From an uncultured Bacteroidales bacterium (GTDB lineage: Bacteria; Bacteroidota; Bacteroidia; Bacteroidales; Paludibacteraceae): a stretch of 64,000 nt of DNA. Under the pieces are notes generated by a model that did not search any database, was not told where the DNA came from, and was given only the letters and a program-made list of their open reading frames with translations. Positions 1-8,501 of the stretch are shown piece after piece; the first letter of the stretch is position 1; each line of letters begins with the position of its first letter. Position numbers and translations under genes: made by a program. The stretch is from positions 48,414 through 112,413 of the forward strand of contig CACXCA010000058.1 in NCBI GenBank assembly GCA_902766045.1, given 5' to 3'.

Positions 1-1115
1 GTATTAGAGATTGCAAATTTATAGCATCCATCATCAGGTCCGCCGTTTGCAGCAATCTGCAATGCCACATTTTCACCTTCTGATTCTGTCATTCCTCCTG
101 TTATGATGACACGATAGCGGGTGGACTGAGTTGCATCCACTTCCGTCTCCATTTCGCGTTTGTTCACACCACTTTTATCCATCATGTTTGTCCATTCGTA
201 TCCGTTGGGACTGCTTTGCCATAGGATATAAATGCTTGGGTAGATTTTTTGCCATGCTTCTAATACAGAAGAAGGGATATTATAACTAGACGTATATATA
301 CAATTACTATTCAATTGAGCCTCTTGCGTAATAGTGGTTGATGTAACCTCTGCTTCAGGAACTTCATCTTGATCGTATCGGTAGAGAGAAATGTCATCTA
401 AGACAAAATCATTTCCTGCGCCGCAGCTTTCCCATGATTCCAGTGTTTTAGGGTCTCTTTCCACATCATTCACTATACATTTAGCTTCATTTATGATTTG
501 TATTGTAATGGTTTTATATCCTTCTGAGTTAAAATCAAAACCATATTCGGTCCATTTCCGTATGCTCTTAGGATCATCGTATGTCCCTGAGACTAGATCC
601 CACCAAGGAATATCTTTTGTCTCTATTGAATTTAGCTCATCTGTACCATCTCCGAGGACGATTAATTTCAGAGAAGCTTGCTGACAGGTAAAGGAGGTTA
701 TGCTTGCTGTAAACATGCTTATATGGTATTTATTGGCAGAACACAGCGGGAAGTCTATTTTCTGTTCATAAATCACCTCTCCCACCATGCTTCCCATTGT
801 ATTGACCACCAGCATAGCACCATCTTTATTTCCAGTATGGTCTCTTCCTAGGTTAAAATATCTTTGTGATGGATTAGCCTCGAAAGCATATGCAGTACTA
901 TTCATGATAGCATACGAGCCGTCCTGTACGGATACGGAGGTGTCTAATTGACAGAAGTGACCGGGCATTGTATGTTCTGGGTCTGCAAAATCCATTCTGA
1001 CAGAATCGGCGGCGACACCAAAGTCTTCTTTCCACACTAAATTCTTGTTTTGTGCATATATAGACAGCAGAGAGCATATCAATGAAGCTATGGTTATTAG
1101 TATTTTTTGATGCAT
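1..1115 (-). CDS. Large secreted protein, N-terminal part (gene runs off the window start)
   Basis: An open frame on the minus strand begins at the ATG at 1113-1115 and stays open to base 1, so only the first 371 codons or so are visible. The first residues (MHQKILITIASLICSLLSIYAQ) form a good signal peptide, so export is likely. The next 220 residues contain phrases such as DFGVAADSVRMDFADPEH, LVVNTMG and FVLDDISLYRYD. These are typical of the beta-sandwich opening of long Bacteroidota surface or adhesin proteins, often of the gliding-motility C-terminal-domain type. I infer the family from style only; the diagnostic C-terminus lies outside the window. It is transcribed divergently from the yifB gene. 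Confidence 0.6.
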   Translation of the reverse strand, partial: MHQKILITIASLICSLLSIYAQNKNLVWKEDFGVAADSVRMDFADPEHTMPGHFCQLDTSVSVQDGSYAIMNSTAYAFEANPSQRYFNLGRDHTGNKDGAMLVVNTMGSMVGEVIYEQKIDFPLCSANKYHISMFTASITSFTCQQASLKLIVLGDGTDELNSIETKDIPWWDLVSGTYDDPKSIRKWTEYGFDFNSEGYKTITIQIINEAKCIVNDVERDPKTLESWESCGAGNDFVLDDISLYRYDQDEVPEAEVTSTTITQEAQLNSNCIYTSSYNIPSSVLEAWQKIYPSIYILWQSSPNGYEWTNMMDKSGVNKREMETEVDATQSTRYRVIITGGMTESEGENVALQIAANGGPDDGCYKFAISN

Positions 1116-1259
1116 ATACTATTTATTCAGTTTTTTATTTTTCAGTTTTATTTATGGTTTTCTTCGTGTTGATGGTATCAACTCTTTTTATTTCTGCTGT
1201 AAAGTTACTTGTTTTTCAATAAAAAAAAGAGAATATGATGAAAAATTACCAAAATCCTA

Positions 1260-1267
1260 TATCTTTG
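1260..1267 (+). promoter_or_regulatory. Candidate -7 element for yifB
   Basis: TATCTTTG matches the Bacteroidota -7 consensus TAnnTTTG and lies 107 bases before the chosen yifB start. No clear TTTG -33 box stands 19-21 bases upstream, so this is a half-supported promoter. Confidence 0.4.
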
Positions 1268-1374
1268 CATTACATAGATTGCTATAGCAAAGATCTACCT
1301 TTAATCAGTGAATATTGAACGATTTTTCTATTAGCTATCTGTTAATTATCTGTTTTTGTCAAAATTTATTAAAT

Positions 1375-2913
1375 ATGTTAGTAAAAACTTTCAGTGCATC
1401 CGTTCAAGGGATTCATGCCGAAACCATTACCATTGAGGTGAATGTCACCCAGGGGTTTCGTTTCATGTTGGTAGGGTTACCCGATAGTGCGATAAAAGAG
1501 AGTCATGAAAGGATTATCTCCGCATTAGAGTTTTGTGGAATGAAATTTCCTCATTATCAGGTTATTGTTAATATGGCACCTGCAGATATCAGGAAAGAAG
1601 GTGCCTCGTATGATTTGCCGTTGGCTATTGGTATTATGGCGGCAGCAGGTGATGTTTTATATGAGGAGTTACACAAATATATCATCATGGGAGAGTTGTC
1701 TCTTGATGGTACGTTACAGCCGATAAAAGGAGCTTTGCCGATTGCGATAAAAGCCCGTGAAGAGGGGTTCATGGGCTTGATTCTTCCGGAGGAAAATGCG
1801 AATGAGGCCGCGGTGGTGAATAATCTAAGTGTATATGGAGCCAAGAATTTAAAACAGGTGATAGATTTTCTGAACAAAAAGGAAACAATTGAGCCTACAT
1901 TTGTGGATACAAGATCCGTATTTTTTGCCAATCAAGGACATTTTGATATTGATTTCTCGGATGTTAAGGGACAAGAAAATGTAAAACGAGCTTTTGAGGT
2001 AGCAGCTGCGGGTGGACATAATATCATTCTGGTGGGACCTCCAGGTGCAGGTAAATCAATGTTAGCCAAACGAATACCAACGATTTTGCCACCTTTGACA
2101 CTATATGAAGCTCTTGAAACGACAAAGATTCACTCTGTTGCGGGTAAGATTGGTAAGGAGACATCGTTGATGACACAACGTCCTTACCGAAATCCTCATC
2201 ATACGATATCAGATGCTGCACTGTGTGGTGGTGGAGGTTATCCGCAACCGGGGGAGATATCATTGGCCCATAATGGAGTGTTATTTTTGGATGAGTTACC
2301 TGAGTTTAAGCGGACTGTTTTGGAGGTGATGAGACAGCCGTTGGAAGATCGAAAAATCACGATTTCAAGAGCTCGGTCAACGGTAGAATTTCCTGCTAGT
2401 TTTATGCTGGTTGCCGCCATGAATCCTTGTCCGTGCGGGTATTATAACCACCCCACACGAGAATGTGTGTGTCCATCAGGAGCTGTTCAGAAATACATGA
2501 GTAAGATATCTGGTCCTTTGTTGGATCGAATTGATATACAGGTGGAGATTGTTCCTGTCCCATTTGACAAATTATCTGAGTGTACGAATGCAGAAACAAG
2601 TGAACAGATTCGTTCAAGGGTGATAGAAGCCCGAAATATACAACTAGAGCGATTTAAGGGAGAAAGGGGGATACATTGCAATGCACAGATGACGTCTCGC
2701 CTTCTTCATAAATATACGCAATTGAACGAAGAAGCAAGTGCCAGGTTAAAGTCTGCCATGCTTAAGCTGAATCTTTCTGCCAGAGCCTATGACCGTATTC
2801 TGAAGGTAGCCCGTACGATAGCTGACTTGGATCACTCAGAAAATGTGGAGACCAGACATATCAGTGAGGCTATTAATTATCGGAACTTAGACCGTGAAGG
2901 TTGGGCGGGATGA
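1375..2913 (+). CDS. comM: YifB/ComM family Mg-chelatase-like AAA+ ATPase
   Basis: The protein (512 aa) belongs to the YifB/ComM family. In Haemophilus and Vibrio, ComM is a hexameric helicase that drives branch migration of incoming single-stranded DNA during natural transformation; other members are less well studied. It has an N-terminal ChlI-like domain (start MLVKTFSASVQGIHAE), a Walker A loop GPPGAGKS at residues 221-228, a Walker B region with LFLDELPEF, and the family's cysteine cluster NPCPCGYYNHPTRECVC near residue 350. An in-frame TTG at 1315 would add 20 residues, but the family start corresponds to the ATG at 1375, which I use. A strong hairpin terminator follows. Family identity is secure; a role in transformation here is inference. 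Confidence 0.93.
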   Translation: MLVKTFSASVQGIHAETITIEVNVTQGFRFMLVGLPDSAIKESHERIISALEFCGMKFPHYQVIVNMAPADIRKEGASYDLPLAIGIMAAAGDVLYEELHKYIIMGELSLDGTLQPIKGALPIAIKAREEGFMGLILPEENANEAAVVNNLSVYGAKNLKQVIDFLNKKETIEPTFVDTRSVFFANQGHFDIDFSDVKGQENVKRAFEVAAAGGHNIILVGPPGAGKSMLAKRIPTILPPLTLYEALETTKIHSVAGKIGKETSLMTQRPYRNPHHTISDAALCGGGGYPQPGEISLAHNGVLFLDELPEFKRTVLEVMRQPLEDRKITISRARSTVEFPASFMLVAAMNPCPCGYYNHPTRECVCPSGAVQKYMSKISGPLLDRIDIQVEIVPVPFDKLSECTNAETSEQIRSRVIEARNIQLERFKGERGIHCNAQMTSRLLHKYTQLNEEASARLKSAMLKLNLSARAYDRILKVARTIADLDHSENVETRHISEAINYRNLDREGWAG

Positions 2914-2959
2914 TGAATGTTTGTTTTCAGATGATGGATATGATAAGGTGTGTCATATT

Positions 2960-2992
2960 ATAGGGGATAGATTATGAAAATCTATCCCCTAT
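2960..2992. terminator. Bidirectional terminator between yifB and the 3.0-kb gene
   Basis: Perfect 14-bp inverted repeat (arms 2960-2973 and 2979-2992, loop ATGAA) followed by TTTTG on the plus strand. It lies between two convergent genes and can serve both. Confidence 0.85.
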
Positions 2993-3000
2993 TTTGTTTG

Positions 3001-3321
3001 TTAAACAACTTCTTGCAGTGAGGCAGTGCTTTTGTAAAATTTAAATCCTGTCGAGACAGTGGAGAGAGCATCTTGCACAAGATAGAGTGCTTCGTTTAGT
3101 TGTTTCTCTGCAGAGGTTAGTCTTGCAACCATATCCCCTACTACTATCTGTGAATTGGATTCCATGTCAGCCGCTGCTGCCAGAAGATTTTCTAAGCATG
3201 GACGAACACCTTTAACTGATAATTCAAGAAAGAGTCCCCCCTCTTCCATCTTTGATAATAATCGGTCTAATGAAACAGTTACTTCGTCATTTCCATCATA
3301 AAGTGTGAATGTATTTTCCAT
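3001..3321 (-). CDS. Hypothetical protein, 106 aa
   Basis: I do not recognise this small protein. It has no signal peptide or membrane segment. The first 40 residues look like beta strands followed by an acidic stretch (NDEVTVSLDRLLSKMEEGG). The second half is predicted by eye to be helical and alanine-rich (LENLLAAAADME, LTSAEKQLNEALYLVQDALS), possibly a coiled coil. The gene ends 8 bases from the bidirectional terminator. The parA-operon terminator lies upstream, so it is probably transcribed on its own. The ATG at 3319-3321 is the only sensible start. Confidence 0.6.
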   Translation of the reverse strand: MENTFTLYDGNDEVTVSLDRLLSKMEEGGLFLELSVKGVRPCLENLLAAAADMESNSQIVVGDMVARLTSAEKQLNEALYLVQDALSTVSTGFKFYKSTASLQEVV

Positions 3322-3439
3322 GTCTATTTATTTTTAAATTGCGATGCTAATGTATGGGATAGAATCTTAAATAAAAAATTTATCCTTTCTTTTTTATTAA
3401 CAATCTTGTCTCTGTTGTTGATAATCAGTTAAATAAAAT

Positions 3440-3469
3440 GAGGGTGGCGGTAAATATCCCGTCACCCTC
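3440..3469 (-). terminator. Terminator of the parA operon
   Basis: Arms 3440-3450 and 3459-3469 pair with one G-T wobble. Read on the minus strand, the hairpin is followed by a T-rich tract (ATTTTATTT) and lies 25 bases past the stop of the ParA-partner gene. Confidence 0.75.
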
Positions 3470-3494
3470 GAATTGTAGTGTATATTGTTATAGA

Positions 3495-3905
3495 TTATAG
3501 CTCAAATACCTTGGAAGCATCACCTTTTTTGACATTTTTGATTCTTATTGGACCATTTTTTTCTTCATATTTTTTGATAACAAAATCGAAAGCGATGTTC
3601 ACAATATCTTTGATAGGAATATATTCTTTATCAGCAATGGCTTTTATTTTTTCCACTTTATCTATATCAGCAACGGTACAGAAATGGATTGTTTTTGATT
3701 TCCCTTCCTCTTCTTTTTTTGTTGTTTTAGCGGTGTTTTTAGCCTCAATATTTCTTTCAATTGAATCATTTTTTGTCTCATCGTTTCCTGATTCAACATT
3801 GTTTGAAGAGTCAAAGTTGTCGTTTTTTTCTGACTTGTCTGAGATGGGATTTTTGGTTAGTCCGCCAAAAAGCGCATTCATTTTATCGTTATTCACTTTT
3901 CCCAT
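3495..3905 (-). CDS. Probable ParA partner protein (putative DNA-binding partition component)
   Basis: A 136-aa protein whose start lies 3 bases after the parA stop, so the two are almost certainly one operon. Residues 20-75 are a low-complexity, highly charged linker rich in Asn, Glu, Lys and Ser (for example DNFDSSNNVESGNDETKND). The last 60 residues form a compact domain (TIHFCTVADIDKVEKIKAIA, then PIKDIVNIAFDFVIKKYEE). This has the beta-helix-helix look of ribbon-helix-helix proteins and of the DUF3408/TraB-like partners that accompany ParA in Bacteroidales mobile elements. Position and architecture support a centromere-binding or ParA-activating role; I cannot prove DNA binding. It is followed by a strong terminator. 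Confidence 0.6.
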   Translation of the reverse strand: MGKVNNDKMNALFGGLTKNPISDKSEKNDNFDSSNNVESGNDETKNDSIERNIEAKNTAKTTKKEEEGKSKTIHFCTVADIDKVEKIKAIADKEYIPIKDIVNIAFDFVIKKYEEKNGPIRIKNVKKGDASKVFEL

Positions 3906-3908
3906 GGC

Positions 3909-4670
3909 TTATTCTTTTTTTAGTTTTTTTATCAACTCATTCACCAAAGCTCTGTAGTCTTCTGCCCCACTACTTTTAGGAGCATACTCAGCGATGTTTT
4001 TATTTTCAAGAGGAGCTTCTGCTAGACTTACATTTTTTCTGATCTTGGTTTTGAAAACTATATCACCAAGGTTTTCTCTCAGTTTTTCTTCTATCGTTTT
4101 GGACAGATTTGTTGTTTCCCAACGTGTGATGATGATGCCAGAGACATGAGCATTAGGATTAAGTCTTTGTTGAACCATGGATACGAAATCATTGATCATG
4201 GTTAATCCTTTGAATGGAAGTATCTCTGCCACCATTGGTATGATGATATCGGTTGATGCAGTCAGTGCATTTAGTGTCAAGAGTCCCAATGAAGGAGGAC
4301 AATCTATCAAGATGTATTCGTATTTATCAGCTACTTTTTCGAGAAGTTCTGATAATATTTTTTCTCTTGCCATTACAGAAGCAAGTTCTAGATCTGCCAT
4401 GGCTAATTGAAGTGAGGCAGGCACTAAATCCAGATACTTGTTTAGTTTGATGATGGGTAGTTCGCTTTTCCCAATCAAAGCAGTATAAATGGAGTTTTCC
4501 ACTTCGCCGTCATACAGACTGGCCGTTAAGTTTGCTTGTGCATCAAGGTCGATTAATAAGACATTGTGTTTTTTTGATGCCAATATAGTACCAACACTTG
4601 CGGTAGTGGTTGTCTTGCCTACTCCACCCTTGTGATTGGAAAAGCTGATGATTCTTGTTTTGAGTGCCAT
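3909..4670 (-). CDS. parA: ParA/Soj family partition ATPase
   Basis: A 253-aa deviant-Walker ATPase of the ParA/MinD superfamily, which segregates DNA by dynamic binding to the nucleoid. The N-terminus carries the signature KGGVGKTTTTAS (deviant Walker A with the second lysine), followed by LLIDLDAQANLTASL (A') and YILIDCPPSLGLLTLNAL (Walker B). Length fits small Soj-type ParA without an N-terminal helix-turn-helix domain. A partner gene follows after 3 bases. Upstream is a consensus promoter overlapping two copies of a 13-bp sequence, then about 600 bp of extremely A+T-rich DNA that could hold the partition site. It sits among chromosomal genes, so it may be the chromosomal Soj or a relic of an integrated plasmid. 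Confidence 0.9.
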   Translation of the reverse strand: MALKTRIISFSNHKGGVGKTTTTASVGTILASKKHNVLLIDLDAQANLTASLYDGEVENSIYTALIGKSELPIIKLNKYLDLVPASLQLAMADLELASVMAREKILSELLEKVADKYEYILIDCPPSLGLLTLNALTASTDIIIPMVAEILPFKGLTMINDFVSMVQQRLNPNAHVSGIIITRWETTNLSKTIEEKLRENLGDIVFKTKIRKNVSLAEAPLENKNIAEYAPKSSGAEDYRALVNELIKKLKKE

Positions 4671-4691
4671 TACTGTTAATATTTATTATTG

Positions 4692-4732
4692 TATGCAAAT
4701 ATATCCTTATTATGTGTAATATGCAAATATAT
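4692..4732 (-). promoter_or_regulatory. parA promoter with a duplicated 13-bp operator-like sequence
   Basis: On the minus strand, TTTG (4724-4727), a 20-base spacer and TATATTTG (4696-4703) match the Bacteroidota promoter consensus exactly. The same 13 bases, ATATATTTGCATA, occur at 4720-4732 and 4692-4704, one over each promoter box and 28 bases apart. Repeated sites over a promoter suggest autoregulation by ParA or its partner, which is inference. Confidence 0.65.
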
Positions 4733-5281
4733 ATTCATATATTTTTAGTATTCTGTATTTCGAATAATAGATATTATATTTAATACGTAATTATATGCTT
4801 ACAAAAATATATATTTTTATTCATATATCATCATGTATTTCCTAAAATATGTATTTTAGTATTATTTATAGTATGTATTATTCTATTTGTATATTATTAT
4901 ATTTTATATATACCATATTTTAGTATTTATGTATTATTATATTTATAATAATATTATATGTTGTATTACAATATTTGTTTGATGTTGTATATTTGTATTA
5001 CTATATTTATGTATTATATATTTCTGTATTCAAATATTATTATTTATACGTATGTGTGTATGATTGTATTTTTGTATTTCTATATATACATATGTATGTA
5101 TGGCATATAATATATATTTTTGTATGTGTATAAATATGTATGGTATATAATATGATAGTATGTATGCATGTGTTAATTTTAATACATATCATCATAAATA
5201 TATATTGGATATAATATGGTTATATTGTGTAATGGATATACGTGAATATTTCTTTTGTGTAATATAGATTGATGTATAAAT
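4733..5281. other. Extremely A+T-rich non-coding region, candidate partition or origin-like site
   Basis: About 550 bases without a credible gene. Sample 60-base lines contain only 6-11 G or C. The text is made of variants of TATGTAT and TATTATATTTA. A 16-base sequence GTATGGYATATAATAT occurs at 5098-5113 and 5138-5153, 40 bases apart, with 15 of 16 matches. The position beside parA suggests a centromere-like site, while A+T content alone would also fit a DNA-unwinding region. Function is unproven. Confidence 0.45.
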
Positions 5282-6136
5282 CTATTTTTGGGTAGTTTGT
5301 AGTTTAAGTTTGTTTAGTTCTCTTCTGCTTCCTTGAAAAATATCAATATCGACATACCCTGTTATTCCATATACGACTCCTTCTTCCGTAAATTGCCAGA
5401 ATTTACATTCATTCTTGGGTTGGTTGACTCCGTAGTGTGCCAACCAGAAGTAATAGTTTTTAAATTCTTCGGTATCAAATATGTTGTCTTGAAAGTTGAC
5501 GTATGTGTAAATGATTGGTTTACAGTTATATTTGTTCTCTACGGTGTGAAGCCATATCAAAACTCTCTTTCGTAATTCTTCCTTGCTTAGTTTCCCTTGG
5601 TATTCTACATCCAGAACAGGAATTAGATTTCCTTCCTTTAAATCGGATGTTTCTATATAGTGTAAAGCTTGTTGTTTAGCGTCTGATGTTACTGAAAAAT
5701 AGTGGTATGCACCAAAAAGATATCCGTTTTCCTCTGCTCCTTTTTTGTTTTGCAGATATTTAGGGTCTTTTATGGTTATTCCTTCGGTGGCTTTAGCCAA
5801 AACGAACTCTACTTTTCTGTTTTCTCCGTTAGGATCCTTTGTCAGTCTCTTTGTTTCTGGGTTTATCTTAAAAGTAACGCTATCCCAGTTTATATTATTC
5901 TGATAAGTTGAAATATCTATTCCGACGATTTCATTTTCTGGGAAAGTCACACTACTGTTTTGTGGGTTTTTGAATATAGCTCGCTCAATCTTGTGATAAG
6001 CGGTACGGAATGATTGAGGTTTGATCATCCCGATGATTACAATAATCATCAGTAGGGTAGAGCATAATCCTATGATATATAGTCTTTTGCTCTTTCCTTT
6101 TGATTTGTTTGGGGATGATTTCTTCCTTCTTGTCAT
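5282..6136 (-). CDS. GH25 family lysozyme, membrane-anchored
   Basis: A 284-aa glycoside hydrolase family 25 protein (N-acetylmuramidase, cleaving the glycan backbone of peptidoglycan). A very basic N-terminus (TRRKKSSPNKSKGKSKR) precedes one membrane segment at about residues 19-38, so the enzyme is probably tethered in the inner membrane facing the periplasm. The GH25 core starts at GIDIST (Asp74) and includes FVLAKATEG, AYHYF, the catalytic pair Asp176/Glu178 in VLDVEY, and the closing GYVDIDIF. All expected acidic residues are present. The stop lies next to the A+T-rich region downstream of parA; ybeY ends 12 bases upstream, so this gene may end the ybeY-side transcript. Likely cell-wall remodelling; phage-type lysis is less likely because of the anchor. 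Confidence 0.9.
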   Translation of the reverse strand: MTRRKKSSPNKSKGKSKRLYIIGLCSTLLMIIVIIGMIKPQSFRTAYHKIERAIFKNPQNSSVTFPENEIVGIDISTYQNNINWDSVTFKINPETKRLTKDPNGENRKVEFVLAKATEGITIKDPKYLQNKKGAEENGYLFGAYHYFSVTSDAKQQALHYIETSDLKEGNLIPVLDVEYQGKLSKEELRKRVLIWLHTVENKYNCKPIIYTYVNFQDNIFDTEEFKNYYFWLAHYGVNQPKNECKFWQFTEEGVVYGITGYVDIDIFQGSRRELNKLKLQTTQK

Positions 6137-6148
6137 TGCTCGTGCTTA

Positions 6149-6565
6149 TTAGAATGTACGTATTGCTAGAGCTTGATTCTCGTGCTGTTCCATTATTTCT
6201 CTTTCTCCTTCTCCTTTGTCATTTATACCGCATAGATGTAGTATGCCATGGATGACGACACGATAAAACTCCTCTTTATATTCTGTTCCAAACTTTTCAG
6301 CGTTGCTTTGAACGGTATCCAGACTAATATACATATCTCCGCTGATGGTTTTCCCTTCAGTATAATCAAATGTTATGATATCTGTATAATAATCGTGATG
6401 AAGATAGGTTTTATTAACTTCGAGAATTTTATTGTCGTCACAGAAGATATAGGATATATCTCCTACGCTATATCCATGTAGTTTTGCTACCTCCTTAATC
6501 CAGGCGTTGACCTTCATTTTAGGAAGTTTAGGCATTGCTATATTCTCAGATTGATAGTATATCAT
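6149..6565 (-). CDS. ybeY: YbeY endoribonuclease / rRNA maturation factor
   Basis: A 138-aa single-domain metalloprotein of the YbeY (UPF0054) family, required for 16S rRNA 3'-end processing and ribosome quality control. The core features are present: DIITFDY, ISGDMYISLDTVQSNA and the metal site HGILHLCGINDKGEGEREIM. The first two histidines (106 and 110) are canonical. At the place of the third histidine of the E. coli motif (HGMLHLLGYDH) there is Asp116. Aspartate can serve as a zinc ligand, and I believe this substitution is common in Bacteroidota. The start ATG at 6563-6565 fits the family. It lies between folK (10-base gap) and the GH25 gene (12-base gap). Confidence 0.92.
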   Translation of the reverse strand: MIYYQSENIAMPKLPKMKVNAWIKEVAKLHGYSVGDISYIFCDDNKILEVNKTYLHHDYYTDIITFDYTEGKTISGDMYISLDTVQSNAEKFGTEYKEEFYRVVIHGILHLCGINDKGEGEREIMEQHENQALAIRTF

Positions 6566-6575
6566 AATATTCTTC

Positions 6576-7043
6576 TTATTTTTTCTCTAGTTCTTCTAAT
6601 AAATCTTTTATAGGTTTATTGAGAACGGGATGTATAAGTTCTGGTGCAATTTCTGAAAGTGGTTGTAAGACAAACTTTCTCTCTTGGATAAGAGGGTGGG
6701 GGATTGTCAGCTTTTCCGTATGGATAGTTATATCATCATATAGTAATATGTCTATATCTATTACTCTGTCTTCATATCGTTCATGATGAGCGTATGTGCG
6801 TCCCATTTCTTCTTCAATCCTTTTGGCCATTTGGAGACAAGTCTCTGGTGTACAATCTGTTTCTATTAGGATAACTGCATTAAGAAATAGATTATCAGAT
6901 GAAAATCCCCATGGTTTTGTTTCGTAGATTGAAGATAGAATTTTTATATCCCCCATGACAGAGCCTAATATCACGGTAGCATTGGTGATATTCTTTTTCC
7001 TGTCACCCAGATTGGAACCTAATCCTATATAGACATTCGCCAT
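6576..7043 (-). CDS. folK: 2-amino-4-hydroxy-6-hydroxymethyldihydropteridine diphosphokinase (HPPK)
   Basis: A 155-aa HPPK that transfers pyrophosphate from ATP to 6-hydroxymethyl-7,8-dihydropterin in folate synthesis (cytoplasm). The start YIGLGSNLGDRKKNI, the substrate- and metal-binding stretch RTYAHHERYEDRVIDIDILL with the DxD aspartates, and IPHPLIQERKFVLQPLSEI are all diagnostic. It is a single-domain enzyme, not fused to folB or folP. It lies between purE and ybeY with short gaps, suggesting cotranscription. Confidence 0.95.
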   Translation of the reverse strand: MANVYIGLGSNLGDRKKNITNATVILGSVMGDIKILSSIYETKPWGFSSDNLFLNAVILIETDCTPETCLQMAKRIEEEMGRTYAHHERYEDRVIDIDILLYDDITIHTEKLTIPHPLIQERKFVLQPLSEIAPELIHPVLNKPIKDLLEELEKK

Positions 7044-7085
7044 ATTGCTATAGATGGGCGAAGATAACTTCGCCCTCTGTCTGAA

Positions 7086-7592
7086 TTAGTTTGTCTTGAA
7101 CTTGTATTTCACGTCAGCCAATTCTGCGTTGGCTTTCACTATTTTGTCTTTGAGTCCTGCTTTGTAGCTGGCTAATTTCTGAGCTAATTGAGCATCCGAT
7201 AACGCCATCATCTCTACTGCAAGAATAGCTGCATTCTGTGCTCCGTTTACCCCGACGGTGGCAACAGGAATTCCTGGAGGCATTTGAATGATGGATAACA
7301 TTGCATCCAAGCCATCTAACATTCCCTTGATAGGAACACCAATCACGGGTAGGGTAGTGCTTGCTGCAATCACACCAGGTAGTGCTGCTGCCATGCCTGC
7401 ACCGGCTATAATTACTTTTATTCCACGTGCAGCTGCATTTTTAGCAAATGACTCCACTTCATTGGGTGTCCGATGGGCAGAGAGTGCGTTCATCTCAAAT
7501 GGAACTTCCATCTCTTCCAAGAATTTGGCAGCTTTCTCCATCACTAGAAGATCGGAGGTGCTACCCATTATAATGCTTACTAGTGCTTTCAT
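7086..7592 (-). CDS. purE: N5-carboxyaminoimidazole ribonucleotide mutase (class I PurE)
   Basis: PurE moves the carboxyl group of N5-CAIR to C4, giving CAIR, in de novo purine synthesis. The 168-aa protein has the family start ALVSIIMGSTSDLLVMEKA, the active-site region SAHRTPNEV with the essential histidine, GAGMAAALPGVIAA and LPVIGVPI. An in-frame TTG at 7599-7601 would add three codons; I prefer the ATG at 7590-7592, which gives the usual length. It lies directly after rpoD (15 bases from the rpoD stop), so it may be read from the rpoD promoter, with folK and ybeY following. Confidence 0.95.
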   Translation of the reverse strand: MKALVSIIMGSTSDLLVMEKAAKFLEEMEVPFEMNALSAHRTPNEVESFAKNAAARGIKVIIAGAGMAAALPGVIAASTTLPVIGVPIKGMLDGLDAMLSIIQMPPGIPVATVGVNGAQNAAILAVEMMALSDAQLAQKLASYKAGLKDKIVKANAELADVKYKFKTN

Positions 7593-7606
7593 TGTTTTCA
7601 ATATTC

Positions 7607-8476
7607 TTATCCTAAGAAACTCTTTAACAGACTGTTGGAAGAGTTTTGTCTCAATTTAACAATTGCTTTCTCTTTGATTTGTCTAACGCGTTCACGTGTC
7701 AAATCAAAGCGAAGACCGATTTCGTCTAGGGAAAGTTCTTGACTGTCTCCTAGCCCAAAACTCATCTTTAATACTTCTCTTTCTTTCTCTGTCAGGGTTG
7801 AAAGAGCTCTGTCAATTTCTCTACGCAGTGAATCTTTCATTACACTGCTGTCTGCTCGTGGTGAATCGGTATTTTCTAAGACATCTCCAAGACTTCCGTC
7901 TCCATCCTCTCCAAATGGTGCATCCAATGATTTTATCTGATCTGGAATATCCAATACTTCAGATATCTTATCCTCCGGTACATCCATTTGCTCTGCTAAC
8001 TCCTCTACAGATGGCTTACGACCGTTTTCTTGCTCAAATGATGAGATAGCTCGCTTAATCTTGTTTTGCAATCCTACTTGATTAAGCGGAACACGAACGA
8101 TGCGTGATTGTTCTGATAGGGCTTGTTGGATGGATTGACGAACCCACCATACAGCAAATGATATGAATTTGAAACCTCTGGTTTCGTCAAATCTTTCTGC
8201 GGCTTTGATAAGACCTAAGTTACCTTCATTGATTAAATCGGTCAAACTCATACCTTTATTCTGGTACTGCTTAGCAACTGAAACCACAAAACGTAGGTTT
8301 GCTCTTACTAGTTTGTCTTTAGCTCTTTCTCCTTCTGAACCGCCATTCCGGATGCGTTGAGCTAGTTCAACCTCTTCTTCTGTCGTGATGAGCTCTTCTT
8401 TAGATATATCTTGCAAGTACTTCTCCAAAGAAGCATCGCGCACTGTAATGGAATTGGTAATCTTTAATTGCCTCAT
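7607..8476 (-). CDS. rpoD: Primary sigma-70 factor (RpoD/SigA, Bacteroidota type)
   Basis: A 289-aa primary sigma factor. It has the Bacteroidota start MRQLKITNSITVRD and a short region 1.2 (LEKYLQDISKEELIT). Region 2 contains LVRANLRFVVSVAKQY and FISFAVWWVRQSIQQAL; region 3 contains RIVRVPLNQV; region 4 ends in ALSTLTEKEREVLKMSFGL and a helix-turn-helix with FDLTRERVRQIKEKA. It lacks the long acidic region 1.1 of E. coli RpoD, as is normal in this phylum. This factor recognises the TTTG / TAnnTTTG promoters listed elsewhere, including its own at 8502-8533. The gene ends 14 bases before purE. Confidence 0.96.
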   Translation of the reverse strand: MRQLKITNSITVRDASLEKYLQDISKEELITTEEEVELAQRIRNGGSEGERAKDKLVRANLRFVVSVAKQYQNKGMSLTDLINEGNLGLIKAAERFDETRGFKFISFAVWWVRQSIQQALSEQSRIVRVPLNQVGLQNKIKRAISSFEQENGRKPSVEELAEQMDVPEDKISEVLDIPDQIKSLDAPFGEDGDGSLGDVLENTDSPRADSSVMKDSLRREIDRALSTLTEKEREVLKMSFGLGDSQELSLDEIGLRFDLTRERVRQIKEKAIVKLRQNSSNSLLKSFLG

Positions 8477-8501
8477 TTTTGTAACAAAAATTTTTAGTCT
8501 G

